Shown here: positions 58,001-60,846 of the stretch, one piece after another
Position numbering within the stretch: position 1 is the first letter of the stretch
Layout: the number at the start of each line of letters is the position of its first letter
DNA from: Aplysia californica
Lineage: Eukaryota; Mollusca; Gastropoda; Aplysiida; Aplysiidae
Length of the DNA: 64,000 nt
Assembly (NCBI RefSeq): GCF_000002075.1
Contig: NW_004797364.1
Location: 6,980-70,979 of the forward strand
Direction of reading: 5' to 3'
Position numbers and translations under genes: made by a program
The notes under the pieces: generated by a model
Seen by the model: only the letters and a program-made list of their open reading frames with translations
Databases searched by the model: none
Told to the model about the DNA's origin: nothing

Positions 58001-58774
58001 TATATTCTGGGGAGCTGAAGATACACTCTGAGCACCACTTGCTTTCTGAAACAATGCTGAGTGCTGTGCGCTTGTTAATTGAGTCGCAGCTTTACCAAAG
58101 GGAATATTTGATTTTGAGATAGAAAATGTCCCGCTCCCAAAACCACTAGCTGTGGTTGACTTCCCTGTCTGAAACAATGAAGACTGAGATGGAGAGCTCT
58201 TCTCATTTTTACCAACTCCTCCAAACACAGACACAGCTGTCGACTTAGTCTGAAATGTTCCAAAACCACTAGAAGCTGGAACAGAAAATAAAGATGATTT
58301 TGTTTGCCCAAAGGGAGAGGTGTCAAAGGATTTCCCAGAGCTAGTCATACTGCTAGTCTGGAAAGTTGACCCACTACCAAAGACATTTGTTGGCTGTGAT
58401 GTCTGAAACCCTGCACCAAACACAGATGACGCAGTCGTAGCAGCTTGAGTAGATTTCCCAAGTACGGAACTAGACGTATTACCACCAGAACTCTGTGCAG
58501 CTGCACCAAACAGAGGCTGAGCGCCAAAAACACTTGTGACTGAAGAAGTCGAATTTATGACACGACTCTGTGACTGTTGACCACCAGTTGTGGGAGGCAC
58601 AGGAAATGATGAAGTAGAGGTTGAAGACGCTGATCCGAATAAATTTTGAGACCCAAATACTGGAGCTTGACCAAAACTTCCACCAAACACACCTGACGTT
58701 GAGCCAAACGCTGCTGTGCTGCTAGAGGTAACAGGAGCAGAGAAGGTCCCAAACACAGAGTTAGTCTGATCCAT
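61..58774 (-). CDS. MCM3AP: MCM3AP / GANP, Sac3-family TREX-2 scaffold, 31 coding exons
   Basis: GANP is the metazoan Sac3 orthologue: it scaffolds TREX-2 (with PCID2, ENY2, centrin, DSS1), carries mRNPs to the nuclear pore, and its C-terminus binds MCM3. The sequence shows, in order, an FG-repeat N-terminus (aa 1-403), an RRM (about 465-524), a Sac3 block with [15 protein letters not shown] and [17 protein letters not shown] (about 691-1047), CID-like helices (about 1156-1330) and the GANP C-terminal region (to 2139). The exons, listed in the entries below, join with GT-AG sites and consistent phase to 6420 nt, 2139 codons plus stop; human GANP is about 1980 aa. The ATG lies in a strong GCCATGG context with an in-frame TGA ten codons upstream. 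All introns carry repeats and one contains an antisense gene. No premature stop was found in any exon. Orthology is secure; a few splice sites (exons 6, 17, 19) are less certain. Confidence 0.95.
1382..2960. mobile_element. non-autonomous DNA transposon with CAGAGATGCCAACCA ends and 6-bp TSD
   Basis: The left end CAGAGATGCCAACCA and the right end TGGTTGGCATCTCTG are inverted repeats. GGTATT flanks both (1376-1381 and 2961-2966). Subterminal DNA has short repeats of the AAATCGTACT type. The CAG..CTG termini are hAT-like, but the duplication is 6 bp. Open frames inside (for example 2630-2980, minus) match no transposase I know. It fills most of the intron between exons 29 and 30. Confidence 0.75.
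3498..4504. other. intron, no recognised element
   Basis: Intron between MCM3AP exons 28 and 29 in coding order. AT-rich with A-runs; no repeat ends or coding potential recognised. The next intron, 4683-5825, is the same. Confidence 0.5.
6308..7160 (-). mobile_element. piggyBac-like element with acidic N-terminal transposase remnant
   Basis: The left end follows TTAA (6304-6307) with CTCACTGAAGACTGGGCC. The right end, read inward, is CACACTGAGGCCCTACTTGC next to CTAA (7161-7164), a decayed TTAA. An open frame on minus (6713-6901) starts [20 protein letters not shown], an acidic Ser/Asp N-terminus of the kind seen in piggyBac transposases; the rest of the transposase is absent. Its left end resembles that of the element at 23439-24095. 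Confidence 0.6.
7698..7827 (-). CDS. MCM3AP: MCM3AP coding exon 26, a 130-nt exon without its own start codon ORF
   Basis: Exons 25 (ending in phase 0) and 27 (needing one carried base) do not fit together, so an exon of length 3n+1 was expected between them. Here a TTCCTTCACAG acceptor and a GTAACA donor bound 130 nt, open in the needed frame, encoding [20 protein letters not shown], then a stretch with [11 protein letters not shown]. From memory, human GANP has a similar short conserved segment (VISLYNAVL...PSWP). The carried G completes the Gly codon of exon 27 (GEPLSSW). Confidence 0.88.
8312..8382. repeat. 71-bp minisatellite, copy 1
   Basis: One unit (core AGTACTTATAAGTAACAATA) whose partners lie about 2.7 kb away at 11122-11334. 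The array was split by the transposon that starts at 8383. Confidence 0.85.
8383..11115. mobile_element. CAGACCTGCCACT-ended DNA transposon, 6-bp TSD, carrying a nested hAT
   Basis: The left end CAGACCTGCCACTCTAT and the right end (inverted) CAGACCTGCCACTTAT pair as terminal inverted repeats; CATACC flanks both (8377-8382 and 11116-11121). Subterminal DNA has repeated AAATCAGGAT / AAATCGGGAT words. Without the nested hAT it is about 1 kb and shows no coding. Its ends resemble those of the 1382-2960 element (CAGA..TGCCA), so both probably used one transposase source. Confidence 0.8.
8838..10569. mobile_element. Tol2-like hAT element, non-autonomous, 8-bp TSD
   Basis: It starts CAGAGCTGGTAGTAACGGAG and ends, inverted, CAGAGCTGTTAAAGTACTTT. 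Subterminal DNA is dense in GTACTT/AAGTAC words (8855-9005 and 10415-10560), as in Tol2-type hATs. TGTATCAC is duplicated exactly on both sides (8830-8837 and 10570-10577). No transposase remnant was recognised in its 1732 bp; a long G-run lies at about 9447-9471. Confidence 0.92.
11122..11334. repeat. 71-bp minisatellite, copies 2-4
   Basis: Three tandem units of about 70-72 bp, each running from ACAATTA to a TATACC-like end with the core AGTACTTATAAGTAACAATA. The last ends about 40 bases before MCM3AP exon 25. Confidence 0.9.
11373..22957 (-). CDS. MCM3AP: MCM3AP coding exons 19-25: end of CID helices and GANP C-terminal region
   Basis: Exons: 22756-22957, 21195-21355, 17604-17794, 16727-16887, 15471-15668, 13142-13393 and 11373-11534. 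Exon 19 continues the helix repeats ([20 protein letters not shown]). Exon 20 has [20 protein letters not shown], the GANP motif after the CID. The rest belongs to the long C-terminal region that in mammals binds MCM3 and has been reported to acetylate it; I see no separate catalytic motif to prove that activity here. Joined phases are consistent from exon to exon. Confidence 0.9.
11658..12835. mobile_element. pogo/Tc1-like non-autonomous element with GTGGCCA subterminal repeats
   Basis: The left end is CAGTCAAAAGTG and the right, inverted, CAGTCAAACCTGCTCTAATG. Both sides carry repeated GTGGCCA words within 120 bp of the ends. The right flank is TA, the left TT. The ends look like pogo/Tigger-type CAGTNRAACCT termini; family placement is inference. 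No transposase was recognised. It lies in the intron between exons 24 and 25. Confidence 0.6.
13607..14775 (+). repeat. interspersed repeat family B, copy 1, split by a hAT element
   Basis: The segments 13607-13879 and 14676-14775 match 30639-30985 closely (shared words GGATGTCAACAGAGAAGTCC, CACCTCTCTAGCCTCAACAG, AACATGTTAATGTCCCCC). The intervening 780 bp is a hAT insertion. A-type and C-type repeats flank both copies. The family is unassigned. Confidence 0.75.
13888..14667. mobile_element. hAT non-autonomous element, perfect 8-bp TSD
   Basis: The ends TAGGGTTGGGGCGAGC and, inverted, TAGGGTTGGGTCGGGCTCGC pair. TCTATCAG is duplicated exactly (13880-13887 and 14668-14675). The subterminal parts are GC-rich with repeated CGGACGG and GTTCGTTAC words in inverted order, so the two ends can fold back on each other. 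No transposase was recognised in 780 bp. Confidence 0.9.
14780..15060 (+). repeat. interspersed repeat families A and C, fused copy
   Basis: 14780-14870 matches the A family (AGTAAAGAAAAGCTCATGGACACAATA, first 20 bases shared, then AAGCAAGACAAACAGACAGA). 14880-15060 matches family C at 47120-47310 and 30520-30620 (AGAGGTGTTACAAGAGAATAAC, GATAGATGTTTAATAGGAAAG as split words). Confidence 0.6.
15183..15260 (-). repeat. SINE 3' end with (ATT)n tail
   Basis: Read on minus it is GGATATGTGCTATATAAATG followed by a short ATTATT run, a tail type shared with 29755-29880. The 5' part was not recognised. Confidence 0.5.
15303..15385. repeat. (CA)n/(CACG)n microsatellite
   Basis: Alternating CACA, CACG and CATA units, ending about 85 bases before exon 23. 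Confidence 0.9.
15857..15950. repeat. (TG)n microsatellite
   Basis: A run of about 38 TG units with one TA break, then GCATGCGTGC-type decay. Confidence 0.95.
16888..17603. other. intron, no recognised element
   Basis: Intron between exons 21 and 22; AT-rich, nothing recognised. The part of the adjacent intron at 15951-16726 is likewise featureless. Confidence 0.5.
17840..17935 (+). repeat. interspersed repeat family A fragment
   Basis: GTCATTTCGTGCAGGG followed by an AAAGACAGGAG-type segment and a CAGTGCCGCCC end, matching the order of words in the copies at 31060 and 54660. Confidence 0.5.
18720..19634 (+). CDS. LINE pol C-terminus: RNase H and CCHC motif (partial)
   Basis: 305 codons open without a stop from the insertion edge. 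All four RNase H acidic positions are visible: YTDGSAF, the Glu in [17 protein letters not shown], and the [18 protein letters not shown] motif. [19 protein letters not shown] zinc-binding motif follows, as in LINE C-termini. RNase H degrades RNA in RNA-DNA hybrids after reverse transcription. The upstream endonuclease and RT are missing because of the 5' truncation. The TAA stop lies within the AAGTAAAG tail itself. An inert fragment. Confidence 0.9.
   Translation, partial: DSYPSDSIHIYTDGSAFNGTINAGFGVRIEHPDKTCEELFDACGTSCTNYEAEAEAIAIEAAILHLTNIFITYPNKIKNTIIFTDGKSVLQALENMNLESPACLSVAQTINTFLQTYAVDLTLQWIPGHSNIPGNDRADTLAKKGASQTQPHNPVSQQTAKNIIKCNTREQWLNGWAMGKTGRTVFAHMTAPNSKDAINSLSRREQVTIFRLRTQHIPLNSYLNRIRKDTPPDCPLCDCQDETVPHHLFNCPALCDLRSTYLPASPDIGNTLYSDKAQLIKTCQFFAISTDRRARTQMAAGSEK
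18720..19650 (+). mobile_element. 5'-truncated LINE with RNase H, 13-bp TSD and (AAAGT)n tail
   Basis: The target duplication GTAGGCAAAGTAT is exact at 18707-18719 and 19651-19663. The insert begins inside coding sequence and ends with four to five AAAGT units. It encodes the 3' end of a non-LTR pol with RNase H, so an I-type clade (for example Nimbus-like) is likely. The exact TSD and open frame point to a young insertion. It is antisense to MCM3AP. Confidence 0.92.
21440..21560 (+). repeat. interspersed repeat family A copy
   Basis: TTTGAGTAAAGAGAACATTG, GATCATTTAGTGCTGGCAAA and CTACCAGTGGCATCCTTCAA, in the order seen at 54633-54775. Confidence 0.7.
21605..21966 (-). repeat. tRNA-headed SINE
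   Basis: Read on minus it opens GTGGCCTAGTGGTTAGCC (A-box-like), then GGTTGCGGGTTCGGGGC (B-box-like), a body with GTCCTTGGGAAAGACACTTT, and ends near AATAATAAAT-type sequence. The order and spacing of the boxes fit a Pol III tRNA-derived head. Confidence 0.75.
22190..22330 (+). repeat. SINE fragment sharing a core with the SINE at 43018-43252
   Basis: TATCCCTCTCAGCTCAGGTT GGCCCTGACAGGC (read as two words) aligns with TATCTCTTTCAGCCCAAGTT / GGTTCTGACAG on the minus strand at about 43095-43130. The end is GGTACATTAAAAAAACAAAA. The tRNA head is missing here. Confidence 0.55.
23439..24095. mobile_element. piggyBac-like MITE
   Basis: TTAA flanks both ends (23435-23438 and 24096-24099). The termini are CTCATTGACGACG and, inverted, CTCATTGAAGATGCA. 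No transposase is visible in 657 bp. The left side has GAAGACGCGCCGGGTCCCGG, resembling the left end of the 6308-7160 element. Confidence 0.75.
24366..24552. repeat. poly-C run and (CACG/CAGG)n microsatellite
   Basis: A C-run at about 24377-24395, then CT-rich sequence, then interleaved GCACGCAC, GCAGGCAGGCA and (AC)n units ending about 25 bases before exon 18. The long open frame across it is a by-product of the repeat. Confidence 0.9.
24578..28515 (-). CDS. MCM3AP: MCM3AP coding exons 15-18: linker and start of the CID-like helices
   Basis: Exons: 28410-28515, 27730-27947, 25320-25477 and 24578-24742. Exon 16 encodes a Gln/Ala/Gly-rich spacer. Exons 17-18 open a long amphipathic helix with repeated units such as [16 protein letters not shown] and [17 protein letters not shown]. 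In yeast Sac3 and human GANP the CID helix binds two ENY2 (Sus1) copies and centrin; these repeats are the expected type. Two donors are possible for exon 17; only the one ending at 25320 keeps phase with exon 18. Confidence 0.88.
25565..25655 (+). repeat. interspersed repeat family A fragment
   Basis: CACTTAGTGCAGGGGAAAA, GGACAAACAGAAGAGGGAC and GATGCTCTCCAACCATCC, in family order. Confidence 0.55.
25836..26698. mobile_element. pogo/Tc1-like non-autonomous element, second copy type
   Basis: The left end is AAGTCAAACCTGGGTAAAAATG and the right, inverted, CAGTTGAACCTGCCATGACG, with TA after the right end. Repeated GTGGCCGT words lie inside both ends, as GTGGCCA words do in 11658-12835. The middle differs, and no transposase is seen. 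A possible third relative ends at about 27625 (inverted CACAGTTGAATCTACTCC). Confidence 0.6.
28900..29470 (-). mobile_element. RNase H-bearing retroelement fragment
   Basis: On minus: [14 protein letters not shown], then [20 protein letters not shown] (RNase H His/Asp region), a Lys/Glu-rich helix ([20 protein letters not shown]) and a cysteine motif TCPVCNDVV. It resembles the RNase H module of non-LTR retroelements but belongs to a different family from 18720-19650. Decayed. It lies in the intron between exons 14 and 15. Confidence 0.65.
29700..29880 (+). repeat. SINE/LINE 3' end with (ATT)n tail
   Basis: GTTGTAAAGCACATAGAGCA, TGGATATGCGCTAGGTCAAT, then ATTATTATTATT with ACT and ATC variants. 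Confidence 0.6.
30204..41435 (-). CDS. MCM3AP: MCM3AP coding exons 9-14: Sac3/PCI core
   Basis: Exons: 41287-41435, 40388-40456, 39533-39682, 33034-33305, 31990-32218 and 30204-30404. This is the family signature, about aa 691-1047: [109 protein letters not shown], and a winged-helix-like end ([20 protein letters not shown]). In TREX-2 this block binds PCID2 and DSS1 and contacts RNA. All junctions are phase-consistent. The exon 11 to 12 intron (33306-39532) carries the antisense DUF4434-like gene. Confidence 0.95.
30470..31190 (+). repeat. interspersed repeat families C, B (copy 2) and A in tandem order
   Basis: 30520-30620 is C-type (CACAATAAGGTCATATACAA, AGATTAGAGGTGTTATTAGA). 30639-30985 is B-type. 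31005-31050 is C-type again, and 31060-31165 is A-type (GGTCATTTAGTGCTGGGAAA). The same order of modules recurs at 13430-15060, so this may be one long composite element. Confidence 0.65.
32578..32674. repeat. two poly-G runs
   Basis: G-runs of about 17 (32578-32595) and over 35 bases (32637-32674) separated by mixed sequence. The exact length is assembly-sensitive. Confidence 0.85.
34020..34310 (+). repeat. two interspersed repeat family A fragments in tandem
   Basis: 34040-34150 (TCTAGCGCAGGGAAAGAGTG, CAAGCAGAAACAACAGTTGG) and 34195-34310 (GTCATTTAGTGCAGTGAAAA, CCAGTAGCACACTCCAACC). Confidence 0.6.
34998..35215. repeat. (GA)n microsatellite
   Basis: A long GAGA run with AAAG, GGGGA and ACAGA breaks, ending about 260 bases before the nested gene's ATG. 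Confidence 0.95.
35389..35475 (+). promoter_or_regulatory. pyrimidine tracts and splice-acceptor-like sites just 5' of the nested gene
   Basis: Long CT tracts end in CTTCTAG (about 35400) and, immediately before the ATG, in GACTTTTCAG (about 35473) followed by AGACAATG. Either could be the acceptor of an upstream noncoding exon, so the gene may be intronless only in its coding part. The upstream exon was not found; a (GA)n tract lies directly upstream. Confidence 0.4.
35479..37341 (+). CDS. secreted DUF4434-like (glycoside-hydrolase-like TIM barrel) glycoprotein, intronless, nested in MCM3AP
   Basis: A 620-aa open frame. Residues 1-16 are a clean signal peptide, followed by a Ser/Pro linker and a domain opening with [19 protein letters not shown] (42-60) and [11 protein letters not shown] (67-77). 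This resembles the DUF4434 start, where a Trp-rich strand is followed by a helix and a strand. Two Glu at strand ends, VQEG (E356) and FWLNLEAFE (E436), sit where acid/base and nucleophile would lie in clan-A-like barrels; this is inference. A beta-rich C-terminal part (about 515-605) and an acidic Asp/Tyr tail follow. There are eight N-glycosylation sequons (N99, N123, N164, N204, N330, N396, N517, N525) and many cysteines, as in an extracellular or lysosomal protein. It has no introns, is GC-richer than its surroundings and runs antisense in the exon 11-12 intron. Not hyaluronidase: no GH56 motifs. Substrate unknown. Confidence 0.8.
   Translation: MFRVWFPVLLVSCAISHDKSEATRTSMPVASPESPVGPPYPVTASWFRDRFTRQEWDDTLKGFKKQGGDTVFLRAPPVVKRTSEELQHDPNFLWCGSYNSSTGTGLPYCWDQAEQELKSMGLNVTAFLTYQYEEAFSDAIMLCPKVDRKIRSSRNYYRIVLPANTTALNTRTSCDFPPGSNVVVLFTSFAGTDPHQLLLQSAANLSVSVFFSLPGAPVGFEEQLMPAYYAWLERVLLEHKARYTQMYLRDNYGNSGPAKSLYDSLTGYYGTDECSLPEIAPGSDFIPVHSKTSPQLIYIPLYTKMGTLVRSMGKRFAISPYVNLNRFQLNSTVQAHVQGFEAIVKTGVVDIIAVQEGRGAGRGCYYWPHELHQPVRATDPTLDKSIHYLNPQIPSNVSFAQAFTASNQVVFRAFQKAQQKLIEQENIDFEFWLNLEAFEYLRDDPCLPVDPMASGMGELLNRAAKARVDRGLSVAGAFVQKVISFAWDADYTCTTHQYSKSLQEEILTDLNRPIIANCSFHSPHNLSVVLLGFNLEAETQSFTVDWTDTRGRSQSTNIYGYYFELDYGAQHNLVKSLEYTMLWDIPQMVTSLAPTGTVHVSGHKALDDCYFDYDLPYDEA
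37384..37389 (+). terminator. AATAAA polyadenylation signal of the nested gene
   Basis: Canonical AATAAA about 43 bases after the TGA stop, followed by a T-rich stretch. This supports an independent, short 3' UTR transcript on the plus strand. Confidence 0.65.
37490..38240. other. intron sequence 3' of the nested gene
   Basis: 37490-37560 is an inverted piece of the B/C repeat family (GCGAGCACCGTAAAACACTT). A 118-codon open frame on minus (37555-37911) has no recognisable domain. Nothing else was recognised. Confidence 0.45.
38249..38480. mobile_element. hAT MITE
   Basis: The left end is TAAGGCTGGGCAACGAG and the right, inverted, TAGAGGTGGGCAAAATCAGG; both go on to a CCGGATAA/CAGGATAA word. 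The flanks GTATACAA (38241-38248) and GTATACTA (38481-38488) match at 7 of 8 positions. 232 bp, no coding. Confidence 0.7.
38481..39532. other. intron, no recognised element
   Basis: AT-rich intron 5' part leading to exon 11; a short TATATATA stretch at 39232-39243. Nothing else recognised. The adjoining introns 39683-40387 and 40457-41286 are likewise featureless except TG-rich patches near 40000-40200. Confidence 0.5.
41710..42552. mobile_element. TIR element of unassigned superfamily
   Basis: The left GCCTGGTGAAAGGTACCAAA / AGATGC and the right, inverted, GCCTGGTGAAAGGCACCAAA / GGATGC form inverted repeats of about 26-30 bp with two to three mismatches. ATATGTG also lies outside both, so the true ends may be a few bases further out. 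No target duplication is clear, and no coding. Confidence 0.65.
42712..44992 (-). CDS. MCM3AP: MCM3AP coding exons 5-8: linker leading into the Sac3 domain
   Basis: Exons: 44811-44992, 44029-44107 (or to 44114), 43450-43597 and 42712-42801. They encode a low-complexity linker with a proline-rich stretch ([18 protein letters not shown]) and then the conserved entry to Sac3, [11 protein letters not shown], matching the LLDQRDRIMR motif of human GANP from memory. Exon 6 is the one uncertain join: the GTGAGC donor of exon 5 fits in frame only with an acceptor 7 nt inside the first AG, giving [14 protein letters not shown]; the first AG would need a poor GTCCGT donor in exon 5. Confidence 0.82.
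43018..43252 (-). repeat. tRNA-headed SINE with poly(A) end
   Basis: On minus: GGTGTCTGTGGTAAGGTGGT (A-box-like region), GACCCAAGTTTGATTTTC (B-box-like), a core TATCTCTTTCAGCCCAAGTT, then GATACCGGCGTTAAAACACC and an A-run. Confidence 0.75.
44165..44470 (+). repeat. family A repeat running into a (GA)n microsatellite and a G-run
   Basis: GTTTGTTTGAGTAAAGAGAA and GGTCATTTAATGCTGGGAAG (family A), then GACAGAGAGA units to 44430, a G-run at 44433-44450, and the family A end CCTACCAGTGACACC. The microsatellite appears to have grown inside the GACAGA-rich part of the repeat. Confidence 0.8.
45085..45240 (+). repeat. interspersed repeat family A copy
   Basis: AACATCGACACAATAATGGT, CATTAAGTGCAGGGAAATAG, a CCAGCCAG/ACAGACAG expansion and GATACCCTTCAACCACC. 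Confidence 0.75.
45301..46889. mobile_element. Chapaev-like (CMC) non-autonomous element, 4-bp TSD
   Basis: The left end is CACGGCGTCACTTTTCGC and the right, inverted, CACGGCGCACTGGCAGTG. CAAA flanks both (45297-45300 and 46890-46893). Both subterminal parts share GGGGTCACGGGG-type words. CAC ends with a 4-bp duplication fit Chapaev elements. No transposase remnant was recognised. Confidence 0.65.
47120..47310 (+). repeat. interspersed repeat family C copy
   Basis: AATACAATAAGGTCATATAA, AGATTAGAGGTGTTCCAAGA and AATAGATGTTTGATAGGAAA, as at 14880-15060. Confidence 0.65.
47735..50712 (-). mobile_element. RTE-like LINE, nearly complete, one frame with three stops
   Basis: The duplication GGATACTAACTT (plus strand) is exact at 47723-47734 and 50713-50724. 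The element ends with a stop and a short (GA)n tail. One reading frame spans endonuclease and RT, interrupted only by stops at about 50376 (TAA), 49878 (TGA) and 48558 (TGA), with no frame change. It is inserted in the A-rich tail of an older LINE fragment. RTE-like placement rests on size and EN-RT order without RNase H. Confidence 0.9.
47755..50712 (-). pseudogene. LINE endonuclease-reverse transcriptase ORF with three in-frame stops
   Basis: The endonuclease part has [21 protein letters not shown] and SDHHLLIST, the metal-binding and catalytic motifs of APE-type endonucleases. The RT part has [32 protein letters not shown] and [13 protein letters not shown], so both the first RT Asp and the FADD box are kept. 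The C-terminus ([14 protein letters not shown]) is the usual LINE thumb/tail. The protein would nick target DNA and prime reverse transcription there. An ATG at 50740-50742 upstream of the element lies in the tail of the host LINE fragment, so the true start is lost or truncated. Confidence 0.88.
50725..51177 (-). mobile_element. 5'-truncated fragment of a second LINE family
   Basis: Read on minus it matches 63525-63975 ([20 protein letters not shown] versus the same region there, and the CTCCGCAG / TTTTCTATG words). TCCAACAGGATA lies just beyond the 5' end (51178-51189) and again at 47716-47727, beyond the RTE-like element; this is the older insertion's own duplication. The tail GAAAAAGGAAAAAGTC resembles the AAAGT-type tail of the family. 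Confidence 0.85.
51354..56859 (-). CDS. MCM3AP: MCM3AP coding exons 2-4: basic linker and RRM
   Basis: Exons: 56752-56859, 54923-54961 (only 13 codons) and 51354-51568. Exons 2-3 encode a charged, Ser/Arg-rich linker ([20 protein letters not shown]). Exon 4 encodes a compact RRM-like fold: [20 protein letters not shown] is the first strand and helix, and [20 protein letters not shown] plus ANITF are the central strands, where human GANP also has its RRM. The exons join in phase 1 throughout. The intron between exons 3 and 4 holds a Chapaev-like element and the one after exon 2 a Tc1 relic. Confidence 0.9.
51812..54188 (+). mobile_element. Chapaev-like (CMC) element with transposase remnants
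   Basis: The ends CACGGCTGTTAAAACC and, inverted, CACGGCTGTTACGAAG pair; the flanks GGCA and GGCT match at 3 of 4. Two open pieces lie on plus: 52906-53112 (acidic, [20 protein letters not shown]) and 53380-53676, with [20 protein letters not shown] followed by a basic helix, which looks like the C-terminal part of a cut-and-paste transposase. Class assignment leans on the ends, not on a proven domain match. Confidence 0.6.
53977..54058. repeat. 41-bp tandem duplication
   Basis: ATCGGCGTATTTTGCTAGTT TAATTGTCCTAAAAATGAAAT (as two words) occurs twice in direct succession, without a visible difference, inside the Chapaev-like element. Confidence 0.9.
54633..54775 (+). repeat. interspersed repeat family A, good copy
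   Basis: GTTTGTTTGAGTAAAGAGAA, CACAATAATGGTCATTTAAA, GCTGGGAAAAAATAAGACAA and CTACCAGTGGCACTCTCCAA. This is the clearest copy of the family. The family is unassigned; no Pol III boxes were obvious. Confidence 0.75.
55041..55075. repeat. (GAA)n microsatellite
   Basis: About eleven GAA units. Confidence 0.95.
55325..56200 (-). mobile_element. Tc1/mariner transposase relic
   Basis: In order on minus: an N-terminal helix-turn-helix ([26 protein letters not shown], at about 56185-56100), a middle catalytic strand [18 protein letters not shown] (about 55680-55610) and a C-terminal [20 protein letters not shown] (about 55425-55355), the Tc1-type NPIE box where Asp is replaced by Asn. The pieces are in different frames, so several frameshifts separate them. 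Terminal repeats were not found. Confidence 0.85.
56860..57564. other. intron 1 of the coding part, no recognised element
   Basis: AT-rich, nothing recognised between exons 1 and 2. Confidence 0.5.
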
Positions 58775-58863
58775 GGCAAGAGAATTTGAAGATGGGTGTG
58801 TTCAATCAACAAAGTGCATCGACATCAGTCATTTCTCATTTACAGACGATGAATGCCAATCAA
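57565..58863 (-). CDS. MCM3AP: MCM3AP coding exon 1: FG-nucleoporin-like N-terminus plus end of 5' UTR
   Basis: Coding 57565-58774; 58775-58863 is 5' UTR if the TTCTTCAG acceptor is used. The exon encodes 403 residues, Ser/Thr/Gln/Gly-rich, with about 18 FG dipeptides (VFGS, LFGA, PFGQ, GFGT types) and almost no charge until the last third. Such FG repeats bind nuclear transport receptors; in GANP they place the protein at the pore. The donor is GTGAGT. The first Met is chosen because of the Kozak context and the upstream in-frame TGA. The 5' UTR part holds several short upstream ATGs, each closed by its own stop. Confidence 0.93.
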
Positions 58864-60329
58864 CTGAAGAAACAAAAGAGTAAAATTTTACTGTGTAAGT
58901 GTTGGGGGACAATTCTGAAACATGTTCTATTTCAAATCAGACTTAGAAGCACACTGATCATTTGAACTAGTCTACCCTTCTTACTGGGAACATTAATTTA
59001 AATTAATCTTAAACATGATCAATTGAACTTAAAAACATGATTCCCAAGCCAAAAAATATGGGAAGAGACCCTTGTACCAGTTGAAGTATCTAATCCAATC
59101 TCCTCAAATCAGTGGTAATGACACTTGGTCTCCAGGAGTTCTTTTGAAAAGAAATAAAATCTGTAGCATCCGTTCAAAGAGTTAGAGTGAATGGCAATAC
59201 AACATCATGAACAAAGCCCACACATGCATAAAAAATGGCACAAAAATATGAATTATTGTACAAAAAATTGCAAGGAGCTATTATAAATTGCTCAACATTA
59301 CCAAGGCCTTTCTGTCCATCAATCAAATGTTATGTTTATGTGAAGAAATTCAAATCAGATCATTACTTTTACTAGAACAACTGTAGAAATGCAGTCTTCT
59401 CCAGCAAAGACTATAGTATTTTTTACAAAAAAGGAAACTAGAACTAGATTGAAACTTGCCTGGAAACACTCTTTAGAGAGCACACTAACTCTCTTCCCAA
59501 TTTAGCCCTACCTAAAACTATGAGACAACTTTTGCTACTTAACCATTATATAGCTGCCACTCAGGAATTTAAAAAAAGGAGGAAATTCACGTGAAGGCGT
59601 ACTCGCGTCTCCGAAGGCCGGAGTGAAACCAGTGAGATCCAGAGGCAAAATATACTGGAAAATTTAGCCTATGGTTTCGGAAGGGAAAACTGTCACTGTC
59701 AACTGTTATATTTGTTAACCATAGGCAACAGAATTAAAATGTATTTGAAAGAAAAAAACAACAAGGTGCTAAGTTGACTAACCGAGCATTTGACAGTTTG
59801 GTGACGAAAAATCCAGTATTTGTAATTACCAGCGGGTGTCTCATAAAAAGATTTCTTCCACTTTAAACTTCTACATCGATGTAGAGCAGTATTGGATTAG
59901 ATTAAGGAGGCAACACCTTTGCCGCTGTACTGAGCGATTTCGGCGCTCCTGAACAATTGCGGTCCTGTTTGCATTTTAGGTTAGTACACCTGTACCGTAG
60001 TGTGTTTCTTATTCTAAACTGAATTAAAATCATAGCCTAGGCTATCTAATCTAAAATCTAGATCTAGAATCTAGATATCTAAATATATGTGTAGATCCAG
60101 ATTATATCTTGAGATAGACTATCTAGGCTATCTAGAGCTAGATTTAATCTATGATCTAGATTCACTTCCACAGCCACAATAGCCGTCGTGTAAACAAACA
60201 AGACAGCAATTGTACAAGGAGAGTGCCGTGATTTCTTTGCACCAAACACAAAGTGCAGCAAGCGGCTTGTTCAATTTTCTAATGAACTTTTGAGTCGCAC
60301 ACCAGCTGCTTCTTTCTCATACCAACTCT
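58864..60329. other. 5' UTR intron and upstream DNA
   Basis: AT-rich sequence with no repeat ends recognised. A patch at about 60045-60165 is dense in CTAGAT/ATCTAG words, a low-complexity type. Confidence 0.5.
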
Positions 60330-60640
60330 GTCTATTTATTTTTGCATTCTGCATCAATTTCTCTCGAATTTCCGCCTTTTCCAATGACAACTCGGTGCGC
60401 CACCTCCAGATGCTCGATCGACACTGTTGCCTGTTACTCCACAATTGACAATGTGAAACTAGTGCTTGGCACAGAAGAACAGAAGTAGAAAGTTACGGGC
60501 GGACATGCGCAGGGTGCATTTTCGTCTCTCTCCCGGTTCGGTGTTTTCCACAATTGGCGACCGAGAGCGGTCCTGCGGAGGAAGGAGGAAAGTAGCGGGA
60601 AAAGCTAGATGAAACGGAGTTTCCGATATTTAGAGGGAAA
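60330..60640 (-). promoter_or_regulatory. probable MCM3AP promoter, CpG-rich patch
   Basis: A visibly CpG-richer stretch upstream of the gene, in otherwise AT-rich DNA. It holds a TGCGCATGT sequence (near 60505) close to the NRF-1 consensus, a CCAAT/ATTGG box and a GCGGAAAT ETS-like word. The transcription start and the first, noncoding exon were not resolved; placement is inference from composition and from the acceptor just 5' of the ATG. Confidence 0.4.
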
Positions 60641-60846
60641 GTGGCAGCTATGCTGCTATGCATAACATACATGGGGGCCAGTGTTGCTTACTTTTATTCT
60701 TTTCTATCTTCTATTGAAACTGCTGGAGGTTGTATCACTTTGGAAATCACAAAATATTTTATATTTTATTTTATTTGCTATAACAAAAAGAAAAAATAAG
60801 CCTATAATATGTAGTGCACTAAATTTTCATTTCATGCATAAACTAT

